The notes under the pieces were generated by a model. It did no database searches. It was not told where the DNA came from and saw nothing but the letters and a program-made list of their open reading frames with translations. A stretch of 64,000 nt of DNA from contig NC_015474.1 of the NCBI RefSeq assembly GCF_000211475.1, positions 744,001 to 808,000 on the forward strand, in the 5' to 3' direction. This stretch comes from Pyrococcus sp. NA2. GTDB lineage: Archaea; Methanobacteriota_B; Thermococci; Thermococcales; Thermococcaceae. The translations under genes were made by a program, and so were the position numbers. Below are positions 51,030 through 60,607 of this stretch, one piece after another (the stretch's first letter is position 1; each line of letters opens with the position of its first letter).

Positions 51030-52433
51030 ATGGAGGGAATAAATTTGGATTTTCTATTTTATCCCAGGAGCGTTGCAGTAGTTGGAGCCTCACATGTTCC
51101 TGGGAAGGTTGGGAATGCGATACTTAGGTCATTAGCAAGCAATTTCAATGGAAAAATTTATGCAGTGAACGTTAAAGGTGGAGAAATTGAGGTAAACGGT
51201 AAAAAATTCAAGGTCTACAAGAGCATAAAAGATATTCCCGACGAAGTTGACGTTGCAGTCATAGCGGTTCCTGCAAGGTTCGTCCCCGACGTTATAGATG
51301 AGTGTGGTGAAAAGGGAGTTAAGGGTGCCGTGGTCATATCGGCAGGTTTCAAAGAAGCAGGGAGAGCTGACTTGGAGGAAGAGTTAGTTAAAAGAGCTAA
51401 AAAGTGGGGAATAAGAGTTGTTGGACCAAACTGCTTAGGAGTAACGAACCTCGAAAACGGATTCGATTGTAATTTTAATCCGCCAGAAAGACAGGCAAGG
51501 CCAAGATTTGGACCCATAGCATTCATGAGTCAGAGCGGGGCATTTGGTGCAGCAATATTGGATTGGGCCGCGAGACATGATGTTGGAATGAGCAAGTTCA
51601 TAAGCCTGGGTAACATGGCCGACCTTGATGAAAGTGACTTCATGCTGTATCTGAAAGATGATCCGAAAACAAAGGTTATTACGGCTTACATTGAAGGAGT
51701 TAAAGATGGTAGAAAATTCTTCAACGTTGCAAAGGAGACAACGAAGGTTAAACCAGTAATAATATTAAAGGCGGGAAGAACAGAGGCAGGAGCTAAAGCA
51801 GCTGCATCTCACACTGGTTCTCTTGCTGGAAGTTATAGAATTTATGAGGCTGCATTTGAGCAGAGTGGAGTTCTAATGGCCAAGAGTATGAGGCAACTTT
51901 TCAACTATGCGAAGGCTCTTGCAATGCAGAAACCTGCCAAGGGTGATAGGGTTGCCATAGTTACCAATGGTGGGGGAGCAGGAGTAATGATGAGTGATGG
52001 ACTTTTAGAGAGAGGGCTAAAGTTGGCAGAACTAAGCGAAGAAACAAGAGAGAAGTTCAGAAATGCTATAGAGGAAGGTAAATTGCCAGAACACATGAGT
52101 TACGCTAATCCAGTGGACGTTATTGGAGATGCACCTTCAAGTAGATACGAGCTTGCCATGAGATACGTTCTAGAGGATCCGAATGTTGATGTATTGGTTG
52201 TGATAGCCCTGTTCCAGAGTCCAGCTCTTGATGAGGGAATCACTGATGTAATGGAGAAGGTTACTGAATATGGAAAACCAATAGTTTTCGTTGCTCCTGG
52301 CGGAGAATTTCCGGAAAAGATGGGTAGAGAGATTGAGAAGAAAGCAGGCGTACCAGTGTTCGAGAGCGTGGAGGATGGAGTTGATGCGGTATATGCCCTT
52401 GTGAAGTATGGTAAGTATCTCTCTGAACTCTAG
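51030..52433 (+). CDS. acdA: ADP-forming acetyl-CoA synthetase, alpha subunit
   Basis: Energy-conserving enzyme that makes ATP from acyl-CoA and ADP in sugar and peptide fermentation. The 467 residues comprise the CoA-binding Rossmann domain (FYPRSVAVVGASHVPGKVG, about 8-26) and two succinyl-CoA-ligase-like domains, with the phosphorylated His expected in AAASHTGSLAGS (about 252-263). It is one of several alpha paralogues that Pyrococcus carries; no beta subunit is next to it, so the preferred acid is not known. ATG 51030 is preferred over GTG 51024 within the ribosome site. Confidence 0.9.
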   Translation: MEGINLDFLFYPRSVAVVGASHVPGKVGNAILRSLASNFNGKIYAVNVKGGEIEVNGKKFKVYKSIKDIPDEVDVAVIAVPARFVPDVIDECGEKGVKGAVVISAGFKEAGRADLEEELVKRAKKWGIRVVGPNCLGVTNLENGFDCNFNPPERQARPRFGPIAFMSQSGAFGAAILDWAARHDVGMSKFISLGNMADLDESDFMLYLKDDPKTKVITAYIEGVKDGRKFFNVAKETTKVKPVIILKAGRTEAGAKAAASHTGSLAGSYRIYEAAFEQSGVLMAKSMRQLFNYAKALAMQKPAKGDRVAIVTNGGGAGVMMSDGLLERGLKLAELSEETREKFRNAIEEGKLPEHMSYANPVDVIGDAPSSRYELAMRYVLEDPNVDVLVVIALFQSPALDEGITDVMEKVTEYGKPIVFVAPGGEFPEKMGREIEKKAGVPVFESVEDGVDAVYALVKYGKYLSEL

Positions 52434-53491
52434 AATTTTTCAAATTCCTTTTCTATTATTCTGAACTTCCGCTCTTCAAGGGCTTTTGGATTCAGAACTA
52501 TGATTGCACTTCCATTGTTGCTAAGTGCAATATCCTTAACATTATATAGGAACTTTAGGACGGGTTTTATACCGTTCTCAACTATTAAATACTCGAGGCA
52601 GTCAATGTAGACAACCTTGTAACCCATTTTAAAGGCCTTCACAATTAGGTCTGTTAGTATATCTATGCTAGTTGGTGAAATTGCGTACACGTTTTCACTG
52701 ATTTCCCCTTCGGTAACCTTTGTTATCCAGTATACGATCCCTGGGATTCCTGGGTTTGGATTTCTCGTTATTATTATTGGATTTATGTTGGAAATTGCCT
52801 CTAGCGCTTTTTTCTCATCATTGGTCCAGTATGCCCCGGGCTTTAATTTTGGTTCTTGTTTTCTTCCCGCGGGAGCTTTTGGAATGAATGTTGTAGCTTT
52901 TATTGCTCCAATTGCGGCTAAAAATCTGAAAATGGCAGCAATAAAGAACATCGCTGGAGCAACTGATGAGTTCCTTGTGATTGGGTATGTTAAGTTTAGA
53001 ATTCCAACCCCTGCAACTCCGAATGGGAACATTATTTCTATTCCTTTCCTGTTCGTTGTGTATTTGAATAACACATAGGCGAGATATATTAGGGAAATTC
53101 CGTATATTGTAGAGGGAAGCAATGCCATTAAAGTAAAACTTCCTCTGAACATGTTCAGAACCATTCCAAATGTCCATAAATGGGACAAAACGAATATACT
53201 TCCCAGGAGGATGGCTCCCCTAGGTTTAATTCCATGGTTCTTTATCAATAATGCTGCTAATACAAACAGTATTGCATAGTAAAAATTTGGTAAGAGACTG
53301 AAGAAGTAATATGAATTTTCTGGATTTATCCCGAGGGGTTTTAGGATGTATTCTTCAATATCTAATGCAGAGAGGAGGAACCCAACTGAGAGAAACATCC
53401 AGCCACATTCTTTAGTTTTGACAGCCTTATACATGGATGTTCCAAACAAAATAACCCTTGAAAATAAGTTTAAATAGGGGATAAAAATCAT
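52430..53491 (-). CDS. Membrane protein with C-terminal DUF835 domain
   Basis: A 353-residue protein with about seven membrane helices (residues about 1-210) and a cytoplasmic domain (about 225-353) of the DUF835 type, an archaeal domain often joined to sensors and thought to act in signalling. VYAISPTSIDILTDLI and KVVYIDCLEYLIVENG are characteristic of it. It overlaps glmU by four bases. The 3' ends of this gene and acdA share CTAG, which is a stop on both strands. Confidence 0.82.
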   Translation of the reverse strand: MIFIPYLNLFSRVILFGTSMYKAVKTKECGWMFLSVGFLLSALDIEEYILKPLGINPENSYYFFSLLPNFYYAILFVLAALLIKNHGIKPRGAILLGSIFVLSHLWTFGMVLNMFRGSFTLMALLPSTIYGISLIYLAYVLFKYTTNRKGIEIMFPFGVAGVGILNLTYPITRNSSVAPAMFFIAAIFRFLAAIGAIKATTFIPKAPAGRKQEPKLKPGAYWTNDEKKALEAISNINPIIITRNPNPGIPGIVYWITKVTEGEISENVYAISPTSIDILTDLIVKAFKMGYKVVYIDCLEYLIVENGIKPVLKFLYNVKDIALSNNGSAIIVLNPKALEERKFRIIEKEFEKF

Positions 53492-54747
53492 AACTCAACC
53501 ACCGTTTTCTCCTGCTTAACAACCACAAGAGTTCTTGGTGGAATGTTCTTGTCGACTATAACTCCAGGCCCAACCAATGCTCCACTCCCAATTTTTCTTC
53601 CAGGGTATATTGTGACGTTTATTCCCGTCTTAACATTATGTCCGATTATTGCCCCGAGCTTCCTTCTTCCAGAATCCTCAAGTTTTCCCCTTATCTCCAC
53701 CTTTATTGTCTTGTTATCGTGCCTTAGATTGGCCGTTATTGTTCCAGCCCCGAGGTTCGTGTTCTCACCTATTATTGAGTCACCGACGTAATTCAAGTGA
53801 GGAGCATTTGAGTTGTCCATTATTATTGAATTCTTAACTTCGACGGCATTTCCTATGTGGCAGTTATCTCCAATGCTTGTATATGGTCTTATGAAACAGT
53901 TTGGACCTATCCTACAATTCTTTCCGATTTTTACAGGCCCAATTATATAGCTACCGGCCTTGACGACAGTTCCCTCTCCGATCTCTACCGGGGGTATTAT
54001 CGTTGCTCCTTCTTCAACTACTCCCTTTATGTCATGCTTGAGCTTGGTCTTTAAGATGTATTCATTAACTTCAAGCAGATCCCACGGTCTTCCAATATCA
54101 CTCCAAAATCCAGTATACTCGGAATATGCCACTTTCTTTCCGTCTCTTATCATCAAGTTTATGGTGTCAGTTATCTCGTATTCTCCCCTTTCGCTCTCTT
54201 CAGTCATCTCTATGTACTCGAATACATCCTCATTAAAGATGTATACCCCAAGGTTTGCAAAACCACTTAAATTTCCAGGTTTCTCCTTTATCTCTTTAAC
54301 GAATTCTCCCTCAGTTTCTACAAGGCCTAATTGTGACAGATCCTCAAACTTCTTAACTGCTATGGCGACATCTGCTCTTCGCTTCCTATAGGTATGTAAT
54401 AACCCCTTTATCAGATCTTGTTCGAAGTATACATCTCCATTTATTGCAAAGAACTCCTCCCCTTCAACGGCCTCTTTTGCTGAGTAAATTGCTCTTGCTG
54501 TACCTTCTCCTTCTCCCTGTTCCACATACGTTATTGGTTTTCCACGGAACTCATCTCCAAGACTCTCAACTATCTTTTCTTTTTCATACTTTACAACAAT
54601 TATGAATTCCTCAACAAAAGGCTCAACATTCTCCAATATGTACTCGATTATTGGCTTATTGGCAACCTTGAGGATGGCTTTTGGTCTGTCATCAGTTAAA
54701 GGTCTTAGTCTCTCTCCCTTCCCCGCTGCAAGAATAACTGCCTTCAT
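53488..54747 (-). CDS. glmU: GlmU-like bifunctional sugar-1-phosphate nucleotidylyltransferase/acetyltransferase
   Basis: Makes activated amino sugars such as UDP-GlcNAc for glycans. The 419 residues have an N-terminal nucleotidyltransferase ([20 protein letters not shown] split from about 5-24, and NGDVYFE) and a C-terminal left-handed beta-helix of hexapeptide repeats (about 240-400, [17 protein letters not shown]), as in archaeal GlmU/Sulfolobus ST0452-type enzymes. It overlaps prs and the DUF835 gene by four bases each. Confidence 0.9.
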   Translation of the reverse strand: MKAVILAAGKGERLRPLTDDRPKAILKVANKPIIEYILENVEPFVEEFIIVVKYEKEKIVESLGDEFRGKPITYVEQGEGEGTARAIYSAKEAVEGEEFFAINGDVYFEQDLIKGLLHTYRKRRADVAIAVKKFEDLSQLGLVETEGEFVKEIKEKPGNLSGFANLGVYIFNEDVFEYIEMTEESERGEYEITDTINLMIRDGKKVAYSEYTGFWSDIGRPWDLLEVNEYILKTKLKHDIKGVVEEGATIIPPVEIGEGTVVKAGSYIIGPVKIGKNCRIGPNCFIRPYTSIGDNCHIGNAVEVKNSIIMDNSNAPHLNYVGDSIIGENTNLGAGTITANLRHDNKTIKVEIRGKLEDSGRRKLGAIIGHNVKTGINVTIYPGRKIGSGALVGPGVIVDKNIPPRTLVVVKQEKTVVEL

Positions 54748-55598
54748 GCCCTTTCCCCCGTTGCCTTAATTATATCTGGAACTATGCTTATCTTTGATAC
54801 TGGAGTTGGTATCGTATTTGTAACGGCCAGTTCACTAACTACTTCACTGACCCTTTCTATTGCCCCTTCTGCAAAGACCCCATGGGTCGCCACTACAAAC
54901 ACTTCCCTCGCACCTAATTCCCTCAGTATGTTTGCTGCCTTAACCATTGTTCCGCCAGTACTTATTATGTCATCAACTATCAGGACGTTCTTATCTTTCA
55001 CCTCGACATCAACAGGCGTCATTTGGACTTCCGTTGGTGAGATCCTCTTCTTTTCAAAGTAGCTGTACTCTAAATTTAGTGCATCTGCAACAGCTCTCGC
55101 TCTCTCCAACGCCCCCTTATCTGGAGCTAATATAATACCCTCTCCAAGTTTTTCCTTGAAATAGTTTGCTATGGCCTCAGCTGGATATATATTTACGGCC
55201 TTTCCTGGAAAGAACTCCAATGTTCTTGGGTTGTGTATATCAAAGACATAGAGCTCGTCATAGTACAAACTCAACATTCTCATAACGGCTCTAATGCTTA
55301 TTGGTTCTCCCTCCTTCGTGACTCTATCCTGCCTTGAATATGCAATGTATGGCACCACTATCTTTAGCTTTTCAAACCCTGCTTCTCTTAATGCGTCACC
55401 AAGGAGAATAGCCTCGATTAAATGCTCGTCTTGGGGCCTGTACATTGATTGAATTACAGTTGCCTCTTTCCCCTTTTCCAGAATTCTGACGTACTTCTCC
55501 CCATCCGGAAACTTTTTTATTTCGGTTGCCACTGTACTTGCTCTTCTTAAAATTTCTTCCTCTAGATGCTTAGCTCCACTTCCTATGACGAACAACAT
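54744..55598 (-). CDS. prs: Ribose-phosphate pyrophosphokinase (PRPP synthase)
   Basis: Makes PRPP from ribose-5-P and ATP, feeding the purine and pyrimidine genes elsewhere in the window. The 284 residues show [10 protein letters not shown] (about 30-39), the flexible-loop YIAYSRQDR (about 91-99), and the PRPP-binding loop [11 protein letters not shown] (about 212-222). Length fits archaeal class enzymes lacking some allosteric elements. ATG 55598 lies within GGAGGTGAACATG; GTG 55604 is an alternative. It overlaps glmU by four bases. Confidence 0.94.
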   Translation of the reverse strand: MLFVIGSGAKHLEEEILRRASTVATEIKKFPDGEKYVRILEKGKEATVIQSMYRPQDEHLIEAILLGDALREAGFEKLKIVVPYIAYSRQDRVTKEGEPISIRAVMRMLSLYYDELYVFDIHNPRTLEFFPGKAVNIYPAEAIANYFKEKLGEGIILAPDKGALERARAVADALNLEYSYFEKKRISPTEVQMTPVDVEVKDKNVLIVDDIISTGGTMVKAANILRELGAREVFVVATHGVFAEGAIERVSEVVSELAVTNTIPTPVSKISIVPDIIKATGERA

Positions 55599-55600
55599 GT

Positions 55601-55960
55601 TCACCTCCTAAAAGGGAATCCCTTGAGATTGACCCATATTTGAGCTCCGTTGGGTATTTTTACCTCTATAGGGGGTTCAAACTTCTCAGGATTTGCAAGG
55701 ACCCATGCATAAAGCTTTTTTCCATTCGCATACCTCTTTAGAAAATCGTAGCTTGCCAGATGCTTATTCTCGTGATCGGCAAGTTCTTCCGGTGTAAAAG
55801 GTCCCAAAACATCGACTATTTCCACACTACCTATGGCCTTTTTCTCCGAGATTATTATTATCCTTCCCCTGATCTTAGTTGGCATCTTCCTGATTTCCCA
55901 GACTTTCTTTCCTTCAATGATCCAGTTTGCATATGGCTGTTTTATTATTAATCCCTTCAT
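55601..55960 (-). CDS. ASCH-domain RNA-binding-like protein
   Basis: A 119-residue single-domain ASCH (PUA-like) protein: the start [23 protein letters not shown] shows the GxKxxExR pattern ([12 protein letters not shown]) and IGSVEIVDV follows. ASCH proteins bind or process RNA or modified nucleosides; the exact role is unknown. ATG 55960 is used, as the ORF's earlier TTG has no support. The TATA-like TTTTATATAT on this strand near 55985 lies about 25 bases upstream, hinting at a short or absent leader. It runs straight into prs. Confidence 0.83.
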   Translation of the reverse strand: MKGLIIKQPYANWIIEGKKVWEIRKMPTKIRGRIIIISEKKAIGSVEIVDVLGPFTPEELADHENKHLASYDFLKRYANGKKLYAWVLANPEKFEPPIEVKIPNGAQIWVNLKGFPFRR

Positions 55961-56019
55961 GGCCAAGTTTTATTGTGAAAAGAAGAATATATAAAATTAA
56001 GGATCGAGACAAGAGAAGT

Positions 56020-56280
56020 TCACTTTATCTGCTCGAGAGCCCCAAGAACTTCCCAGATGATTGTTCTGGTGTGAAGAGGCATGTTTGGATCTTCGCTAAT
56101 TTCCTCAAGTATTGCTATTGCATCTGCAGCTCTAACCGCAGGCTCCTTTTCTTTATTCATCAAGGCCTCAATCGCCTGCTCGGCGGCCCTTCTAATATTT
56201 CTAGGCACGGCCGTATCTTGAACAACTTGTTCTCTAAGAACTTGGATAATCTGTTCTATCCTTTCCTCAACGTTTGTCAT
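56020..56280 (-). CDS. UPF0147 family protein
   Basis: An 86-residue helical protein of the archaeal UPF0147 family, identified by RRAAEQAIEALMNKEKEPAVRA and the LEEISEDPNMPLHTRTIIW segment. The function is unknown. ATG 56280 follows GGAGGTGATTCCA; an upstream GTG is inside that site. It lies 67 bases downstream of trpS and upstream of the ASCH-prs-glmU run. Confidence 0.85.
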   Translation of the reverse strand: MTNVEERIEQIIQVLREQVVQDTAVPRNIRRAAEQAIEALMNKEKEPAVRAADAIAILEEISEDPNMPLHTRTIIWEVLGALEQIK

Positions 56281-56347
56281 TGGAATCACCTCCTAAAAAT
56301 CATTTACCTAAGGTTACTAAACCCATGCTTGAATATCCTAGATCATG

Positions 56348-57514
56348 CTAAAAATTTTTCCTTTTTAGTGGCTCGGGTATTGCACTATTCCACATCTCTT
56401 GGGCAAGTTTACCTGTATATTTGAACTTTTCTACGAGTTTTTCTGCTTTTTTTCTTCTCTTTTGATGCTCCTTAAGGAATTCTTGTATTTTCTGGATGAG
56501 ATACCTCTTACACTCCCCGCATGTTAGTTCTCCATTTTTACATGCGTAATACCTTTCCTTTAGCTTTTTGTCATCCTCCTCAAAGAATATTTCCAACCAC
56601 TTAAACACAACACACTTCTCCGGCTCTCCTCCTTTCTCCCTCTGTTCTTTCAGTGTTGGCCTTCCTCCAGTTAGTGCAAACTTCCAGACTTTCTTTTCAA
56701 CTTCCTCTGGAGTATCAGTTAAGTATATTGCTGTTTCTGGCTTTGATGCGCTCATCTTACCTGAAAGACTGGTTAGTGATGGGACGAACTTGCTGTGTAT
56801 TGCCGCAGTTTTATAATAACCTAAGCTCTCCGCAAAATCTCTCTGTAACCTCCAGTACGGGTCTTGGTCTATTGCCGCTGGAATCAAACAGCGTCTCCTT
56901 TCAAAGAACGTCGGTGCTATCTGAATGGCTGGGAAGAATATCATACCTATCTTACTCTGTTCCGTAAACCCAAACACTGCTTTTGCCATTGAGAAGTTTA
57001 TCTTCTTGGCTATTGGGATTGCTATCTCATATATCTTGGTAAATTCACTGTTCTGGAATATGAACGTCTTGTCAGGATCAAATCCAACGGCAATTATATC
57101 GAGGATGTTCTGATACGCCCAGTACTTGGTCTCATCAAATGTTAGGTTTTCCTTAAATAGAAACTTCTCATCGTCAGTTACCTGAATGTAGAGGTTTACA
57201 TCGAACTTTTCCTGGAGCCATTTGGTTGCAAAGAATGGGATTATATGCCCTATATGCATTGGGCCACTTGGACCTCTCCCTGTATAGAGGAAGAATCCCT
57301 TCCCTTCTTCATAGTCTTGGAGAACCTTGTCGTAATCTCTGTGGGAAAAGAAGAACTTCCTTCTAAAGAATAGTGGTAATTCAGATTTTGTGAGCTCTGC
57401 TGTCTTTTCTAGCAGGTCTTCTGTTAGTGGACTTGTTCCGAAGTGTTCAATCAACTTGTCATAGTCCACTATACCCTCAACTTCCCAGGGAGTAACTTTG
57501 AACTCCTCTACCAT
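56348..57514 (-). CDS. trpS: Tryptophanyl-tRNA synthetase
   Basis: Class I synthetase of 388 residues, archaeal/eukaryotic type. The ATP motifs are GPMHIGH (about 84-90) and KMSAS (about 258-262). N-terminal TPWEVEGIVDYDKLI is typical, and the C-terminal CGECKRYL plus basic tail are as in archaeal enzymes. The divergent gene to its right starts 171 bases away. No T-box-like leader is expected in Archaea and none is seen. Confidence 0.96.
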   Translation of the reverse strand: MVEEFKVTPWEVEGIVDYDKLIEHFGTSPLTEDLLEKTAELTKSELPLFFRRKFFFSHRDYDKVLQDYEEGKGFFLYTGRGPSGPMHIGHIIPFFATKWLQEKFDVNLYIQVTDDEKFLFKENLTFDETKYWAYQNILDIIAVGFDPDKTFIFQNSEFTKIYEIAIPIAKKINFSMAKAVFGFTEQSKIGMIFFPAIQIAPTFFERRRCLIPAAIDQDPYWRLQRDFAESLGYYKTAAIHSKFVPSLTSLSGKMSASKPETAIYLTDTPEEVEKKVWKFALTGGRPTLKEQREKGGEPEKCVVFKWLEIFFEEDDKKLKERYYACKNGELTCGECKRYLIQKIQEFLKEHQKRRKKAEKLVEKFKYTGKLAQEMWNSAIPEPLKRKNF

Positions 57515-57685
57515 CTAGAATCACCCCTATCTAGATTCTTCAGAAGAGCCAAAGAGGAGAAGAAATCATAATGCCCAAAAACCACCACCAAACATGGGGG
57601 TAAGATGGGTACTGAAGATTTAAACTTTTTGGTTCCGATAGGTATTTAACTCTCGCAATTAAATTATTTATGAGGTGTTCTATGT
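57515..57685. other. Intergenic region between trpS and a small gene
   Basis: A 171-base divergent gap. On the minus strand AGTTTAAATC near 57614-57623 could be the trpS TATA box, giving a leader of about 75 bases. On the plus strand GTATTTAAC at 57641-57649 could serve the small gene at 57686. A G-rich/C-rich patch (CCACCACC with GGGGG, 57580-57602) lies between them. I see no RNA gene with full boxes here. Confidence 0.4.
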
Positions 57686-57994
57686 ATGAATTCAGAAGTC
57701 ATCAAGGAGTTCTTAGAAGACATTGGAGCTGACTACATAGAACTTGAAGGGGAAATTCATTTAGAGCCAAAGGTATTCTATGAGGTCTGGAAATATGTGG
57801 GAGAGCCAGAACTTAAGACTTACGTTATAGAGGATGAGATAGTGGAGCTTGGAGAGTATGATCCGCCTGAGATGAAGTATACGGAGGCTAGAAAAGTTAA
57901 GATAAAGAAGGTGTATTTTGAGACGCTTGATGGTGTTAAGGTTGTAACTGATTACTCAGAATTCCAAAAGATTCTAAAAGAAATGAAAAGTTAA
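57686..57994 (+). CDS. Small acidic protein of unknown function
   Basis: A 102-residue acidic protein I do not recognise, with the sequence GADYIELEGEIHLEPKVFYE near residues 14-33 and a C-terminal DYSEFQKILKEM. It has no Cys motif, signal peptide or membrane helix. GAGGTG lies eight bases before the ATG. It overlaps the convergent regulator gene by four bases. Confidence 0.65.
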   Translation: MNSEVIKEFLEDIGADYIELEGEIHLEPKVFYEVWKYVGEPELKTYVIEDEIVELGEYDPPEMKYTEARKVKIKKVYFETLDGVKVVTDYSEFQKILKEMKS

Positions 57995-58911
57995 AACTCG
58001 AGGATATATCTATATCCGCTTCCATCTTTTTTTACCATCCTCGAAAATCTCGTCTTGATGTGCTTGTTGTTGAGCTCCCTGAAGATGTCTAGATATGCAA
58101 CTCCGATCTTCTCAACGTACTGACTAAATTCCATTATCTTATCTCCGATGTCTTCATTTGAGGAGAAGAACCACTCAAGATAATACCCTTCAGGCTTTAA
58201 TACCCCCACTTTTATCTCTAACTCCTTGAACCTTTCATGAATTTCCTTATCAAGCGTTTTTGATATGCCAACTACAGACCTATCGTGGGCCTTTTCTATA
58301 TTCTCAATAAATGCATAGAATCCAGCTATGACTCCGTCTTTGATGAGCTTGTCTATCATGAACTTTATAGTTGGTCTTCCTTTTGAGAGCGTTATCTCTA
58401 ACGTCTTTAGTGGAGTTCTCGCATCGCTCTTTAGGATGTCCAGTAAGATTGCATAGTCGTATGAGTACTTCCACTTTCCAAACTTCACGTCTTTTGGATC
58501 TTTTGCCCAGACTTCATACCATTCGAAGTCATTTGAGTATTTTGAAAGGAGTTCGGGGATGTATTTCTCTTGATCTTTTGGAACATGGAGAATTGCCTGA
58601 ATTCCATTTTTAAATCCAAATATTGGGTTTATATACACGAAAAATGGATTCCTCAGCATCTCTTTTCCCTTTTCAATGAGTTCCTTTTTGGGTACGGAAA
58701 GGAATGCAACATAACTCTTTAATCCGAGCTTTGTTATATTGTAAATTGCACTTACGAAAATATACTTCCCATAATACTTGTCATAAACCCTCTTTAATTT
58801 GTAATAATCTATCCCCTCGCTCTTGGCAATTTTCCTTAAGCTATCTCTTGGGTATTTGTTCAATATTTCAGCTAACCATTCAATTTCCTTGAAATTTATC
58901 CTTCCATCCAT
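57991..58911 (-). CDS. Tandem Lrp/AsnC-like transcription regulator
   Basis: A 306-residue protein that seems to contain two Lrp-like units. The first has a helix-turn-helix in PRDSLRKIAKSEGIDYYKLKR (about 21-41) followed by a strand region (SYVAFLSVPKK); the second has a helix-turn-helix in ILKSDARTPLKTLEITLSKGR near 160-180 followed by MIDKLIKDGVIAGFYAFIE. A single Lrp is about 150 residues, so the doubling fits. The two halves have diverged strongly. It is divergent from the adenosine-specific kinase gene. Confidence 0.68.
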   Translation of the reverse strand: MDGRINFKEIEWLAEILNKYPRDSLRKIAKSEGIDYYKLKRVYDKYYGKYIFVSAIYNITKLGLKSYVAFLSVPKKELIEKGKEMLRNPFFVYINPIFGFKNGIQAILHVPKDQEKYIPELLSKYSNDFEWYEVWAKDPKDVKFGKWKYSYDYAILLDILKSDARTPLKTLEITLSKGRPTIKFMIDKLIKDGVIAGFYAFIENIEKAHDRSVVGISKTLDKEIHERFKELEIKVGVLKPEGYYLEWFFSSNEDIGDKIMEFSQYVEKIGVAYLDIFRELNNKHIKTRFSRMVKKDGSGYRYILEF

Positions 58912-58967
58912 GTTACCTCAGTAAAAAATTTATTACCACACTCTAAAAACAGTTATGGTGGGTTGCC

Positions 58968-59456
58968 ATGGTCAGGATTGAAGTTATAGACATAGAGAAG
59001 CCGGAAGGTGTGGAGGTTATTATTGGTCAGGGCAACTTCTCCATATTCACTGTAGATGATCTTGCAAGGGCACTTTTAACGGCAGTACCAGGGATAAAAT
59101 TTGGAATAGCAATGAATGAGGCGAAGCCTCAGTTAACTAGGTATACAGGGAATGATCCTGAATTGGAGAAACTTGCAGCGAAGAATGCCGTAAAGATAGG
59201 AGCTGGTCACGTGTTCGTTATATTAATGAAGAACGCCTATCCAATTAATGTCCTTAACACCATAAAGAATCATCCAGCCGTTGCAATGATTTATGGAGCT
59301 AGTGAAAATCCATTCCAAGTAATAGTTGCCGAAACCGAGCTTGGTAGGGCCGTTATTGGCGTAGTTGATGGTAAAGCTGCTAACAAAATTGAAACAGAAG
59401 AACAGAAGAAGGAGAGAAGAGAATTAGTTGAAAAGATTGGCTACAAAATCGACTGA
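58968..59456 (+). CDS. Adenosine-specific kinase family protein
   Basis: A 162-residue protein of the archaeal adenosine-specific kinase family. Family features are [18 protein letters not shown] (about 20-37), [20 protein letters not shown] split near 42-61, and [20 protein letters not shown] (about 78-97). It is thought to phosphorylate or bind adenosine. Ribosome site GGTGGG. The XTP pyrophosphatase gene follows ten bases later. Confidence 0.87.
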   Translation: MVRIEVIDIEKPEGVEVIIGQGNFSIFTVDDLARALLTAVPGIKFGIAMNEAKPQLTRYTGNDPELEKLAAKNAVKIGAGHVFVILMKNAYPINVLNTIKNHPAVAMIYGASENPFQVIVAETELGRAVIGVVDGKAANKIETEEQKKERRELVEKIGYKID

Positions 59457-59466
59457 GGTCTTTCCC

Positions 59467-60027
59467 ATGAAAATATTTTTTATTACATCAAATAGGGGAA
59501 AAGTGGAGGAATTCTCAAAGTTCTTGGAACCCTTAGGGATTGAGATAGTTCAGCTTAACTATGGTTATCCAGAGATACAATCTCAGAGCTTGGAGGAGGT
59601 TGTTAGGTTTGGGATAGAATGGCTTAAAGATAAGGTCCCAGAGCCCTTCATCATTGAAGATTCTGGTCTTTTTATAGAACATCTAAATGGATTTCCCGGC
59701 GTTTATTCTGCATATGTCTATAAAACAATAGGCCTCGATGGGATCCTCAAGCTCATGGAGGGGGTTGAGAATAGAAGGGCATACTTCAAGAGTGTTATTG
59801 GATTTTATTACAAAAATAGGAGTCATCTTTTTGTGGGTGTAACTCACGGGGTTATATCCACTGAAAAGAGAGGTACTTTTGGATTTGGATATGATCCGAT
59901 TTTTATTCCAGAAGGCTCCAAAAAAACCTTCGCCGAAATGACGATAGTTGAGAAGAATAAGTTATCTCATAGAGGAAAGGCTTTAAAAGAGTTTTACAAA
60001 TGGCTAAAAGAAAACCTTAAATACTGA
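59467..60027 (+). CDS. rdgB: XTP/dITP pyrophosphatase (HAM1/RdgB)
   Basis: Hydrolyses deaminated purine triphosphates (dITP, XTP) to prevent mutagenesis, useful at high temperature. The 186 residues start [13 protein letters not shown] (about 3-15), then [20 protein letters not shown] (about 63-82) and [11 protein letters not shown] (about 140-150), ending with the SHRGKAL motif. I start at ATG 59467; an earlier in-frame ATG lies inside the kinase gene. GAGGTC provides the ribosome site. Confidence 0.95.
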   Translation: MKIFFITSNRGKVEEFSKFLEPLGIEIVQLNYGYPEIQSQSLEEVVRFGIEWLKDKVPEPFIIEDSGLFIEHLNGFPGVYSAYVYKTIGLDGILKLMEGVENRRAYFKSVIGFYYKNRSHLFVGVTHGVISTEKRGTFGFGYDPIFIPEGSKKTFAEMTIVEKNKLSHRGKALKEFYKWLKENLKY

Positions 60028-60060
60028 ATATATGTCAACGGATAATAAGGTGAGGAAGAG

Positions 60061-60513
60061 ATGCCTGAAATCCTAGATAAGGTTGATAGAATGTTACTCG
60101 AGGAGCTAAAAAATAATGCGAGGGAAAACATTGCAACGCTCAGCAAAAAACTAGGGATTCCGAGAACGACAGTGCATTATAGAATAAAGAGGCTAGTTGA
60201 AGAGGGCATCATAGAAAAATTTACCGTAAAGCCAAATTATAAAAAGTTAAATCTAGGCACCACCGCATTCATCTTAGTTAGATACGATCCTGATTCTGGC
60301 TTAACTCAGAGGGAAGTTGCAGAACAAATTGCAAAGATTCCAGGAGTGTATGAGGTTCATCTTGTTGCCGGGGAATGGGATATCCTACTTAAAGTGAGGG
60401 CCTCAAACGCTGAGGAGATTGGAAAGATCGTTATTGACAAGTTAAGGGAAATTAAGGGAGTTAATCAAACAGTTACAATGGTATCCTTCGTGACAGTTAA
60501 GGAAGAAATTTAG
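60061..60513 (+). CDS. Lrp/AsnC-family transcription regulator
   Basis: A 150-residue single-unit Lrp protein: helix-turn-helix with NIATLSKKLGIPRTTVHYRIKRL (about 21-43) and a C-terminal RAM domain with LVAGEWDILLKVRASN (about 101-116) that would bind an amino acid or other effector. Full length. It is followed within two bases by a candidate C/D box RNA. Confidence 0.92.
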   Translation: MPEILDKVDRMLLEELKNNARENIATLSKKLGIPRTTVHYRIKRLVEEGIIEKFTVKPNYKKLNLGTTAFILVRYDPDSGLTQREVAEQIAKIPGVYEVHLVAGEWDILLKVRASNAEEIGKIVIDKLREIKGVNQTVTMVSFVTVKEEI

Positions 60514-60514
60514 A

Positions 60515-60569
60515 GGCGATGATCGTCGTTCTCCTTGCTGATTGATGATGAGGCGAGGTTGGGTGAGCC
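60515..60569 (+). ncRNA. Candidate C/D box sRNA (2'-O-methylation guide)
   Basis: The region has the order of an archaeal C/D sRNA: stem GGC (60515-60517); C-like ATGATCG (60519-60525); 12-nt guide (60526-60537); D' CTGA (60538-60541); 3-nt spacer; perfect C' ATGATGA (60545-60551); 11-nt guide (60552-60562); D-like GTGA (60563-60566); stem GCC (60567-60569) pairing with GGC. Spacings are those expected for Nop56/fibrillarin assembly. C departs from RTGATGA at two positions and D at one. TTTTT follows directly, as a terminator would. No target was checked. Confidence 0.5.
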
Positions 60570-60579
60570 TTTTTAAATA
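60570..60579 (+). promoter_or_regulatory. TATA box of the RlmI-like gene
   Basis: TTTTTAAATA with a predicted transcription start near 60600, only about eight bases before the ATG at 60608, so the leader would be very short. The same T run could end the candidate sRNA. Inferred. Confidence 0.55.
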
Positions 60580-60607
60580 TTTCTCCAAATTTTCTTGGGG
60601 GTGAGAT

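Noticed and set aside
57515-57685. Possible C/D box sRNA between trpS and the small gene
   Set aside because: On the minus strand an ATGATTT and a CTGA occur, but there is no C' or D' pair, the spacing is wrong and no terminal stem is found.
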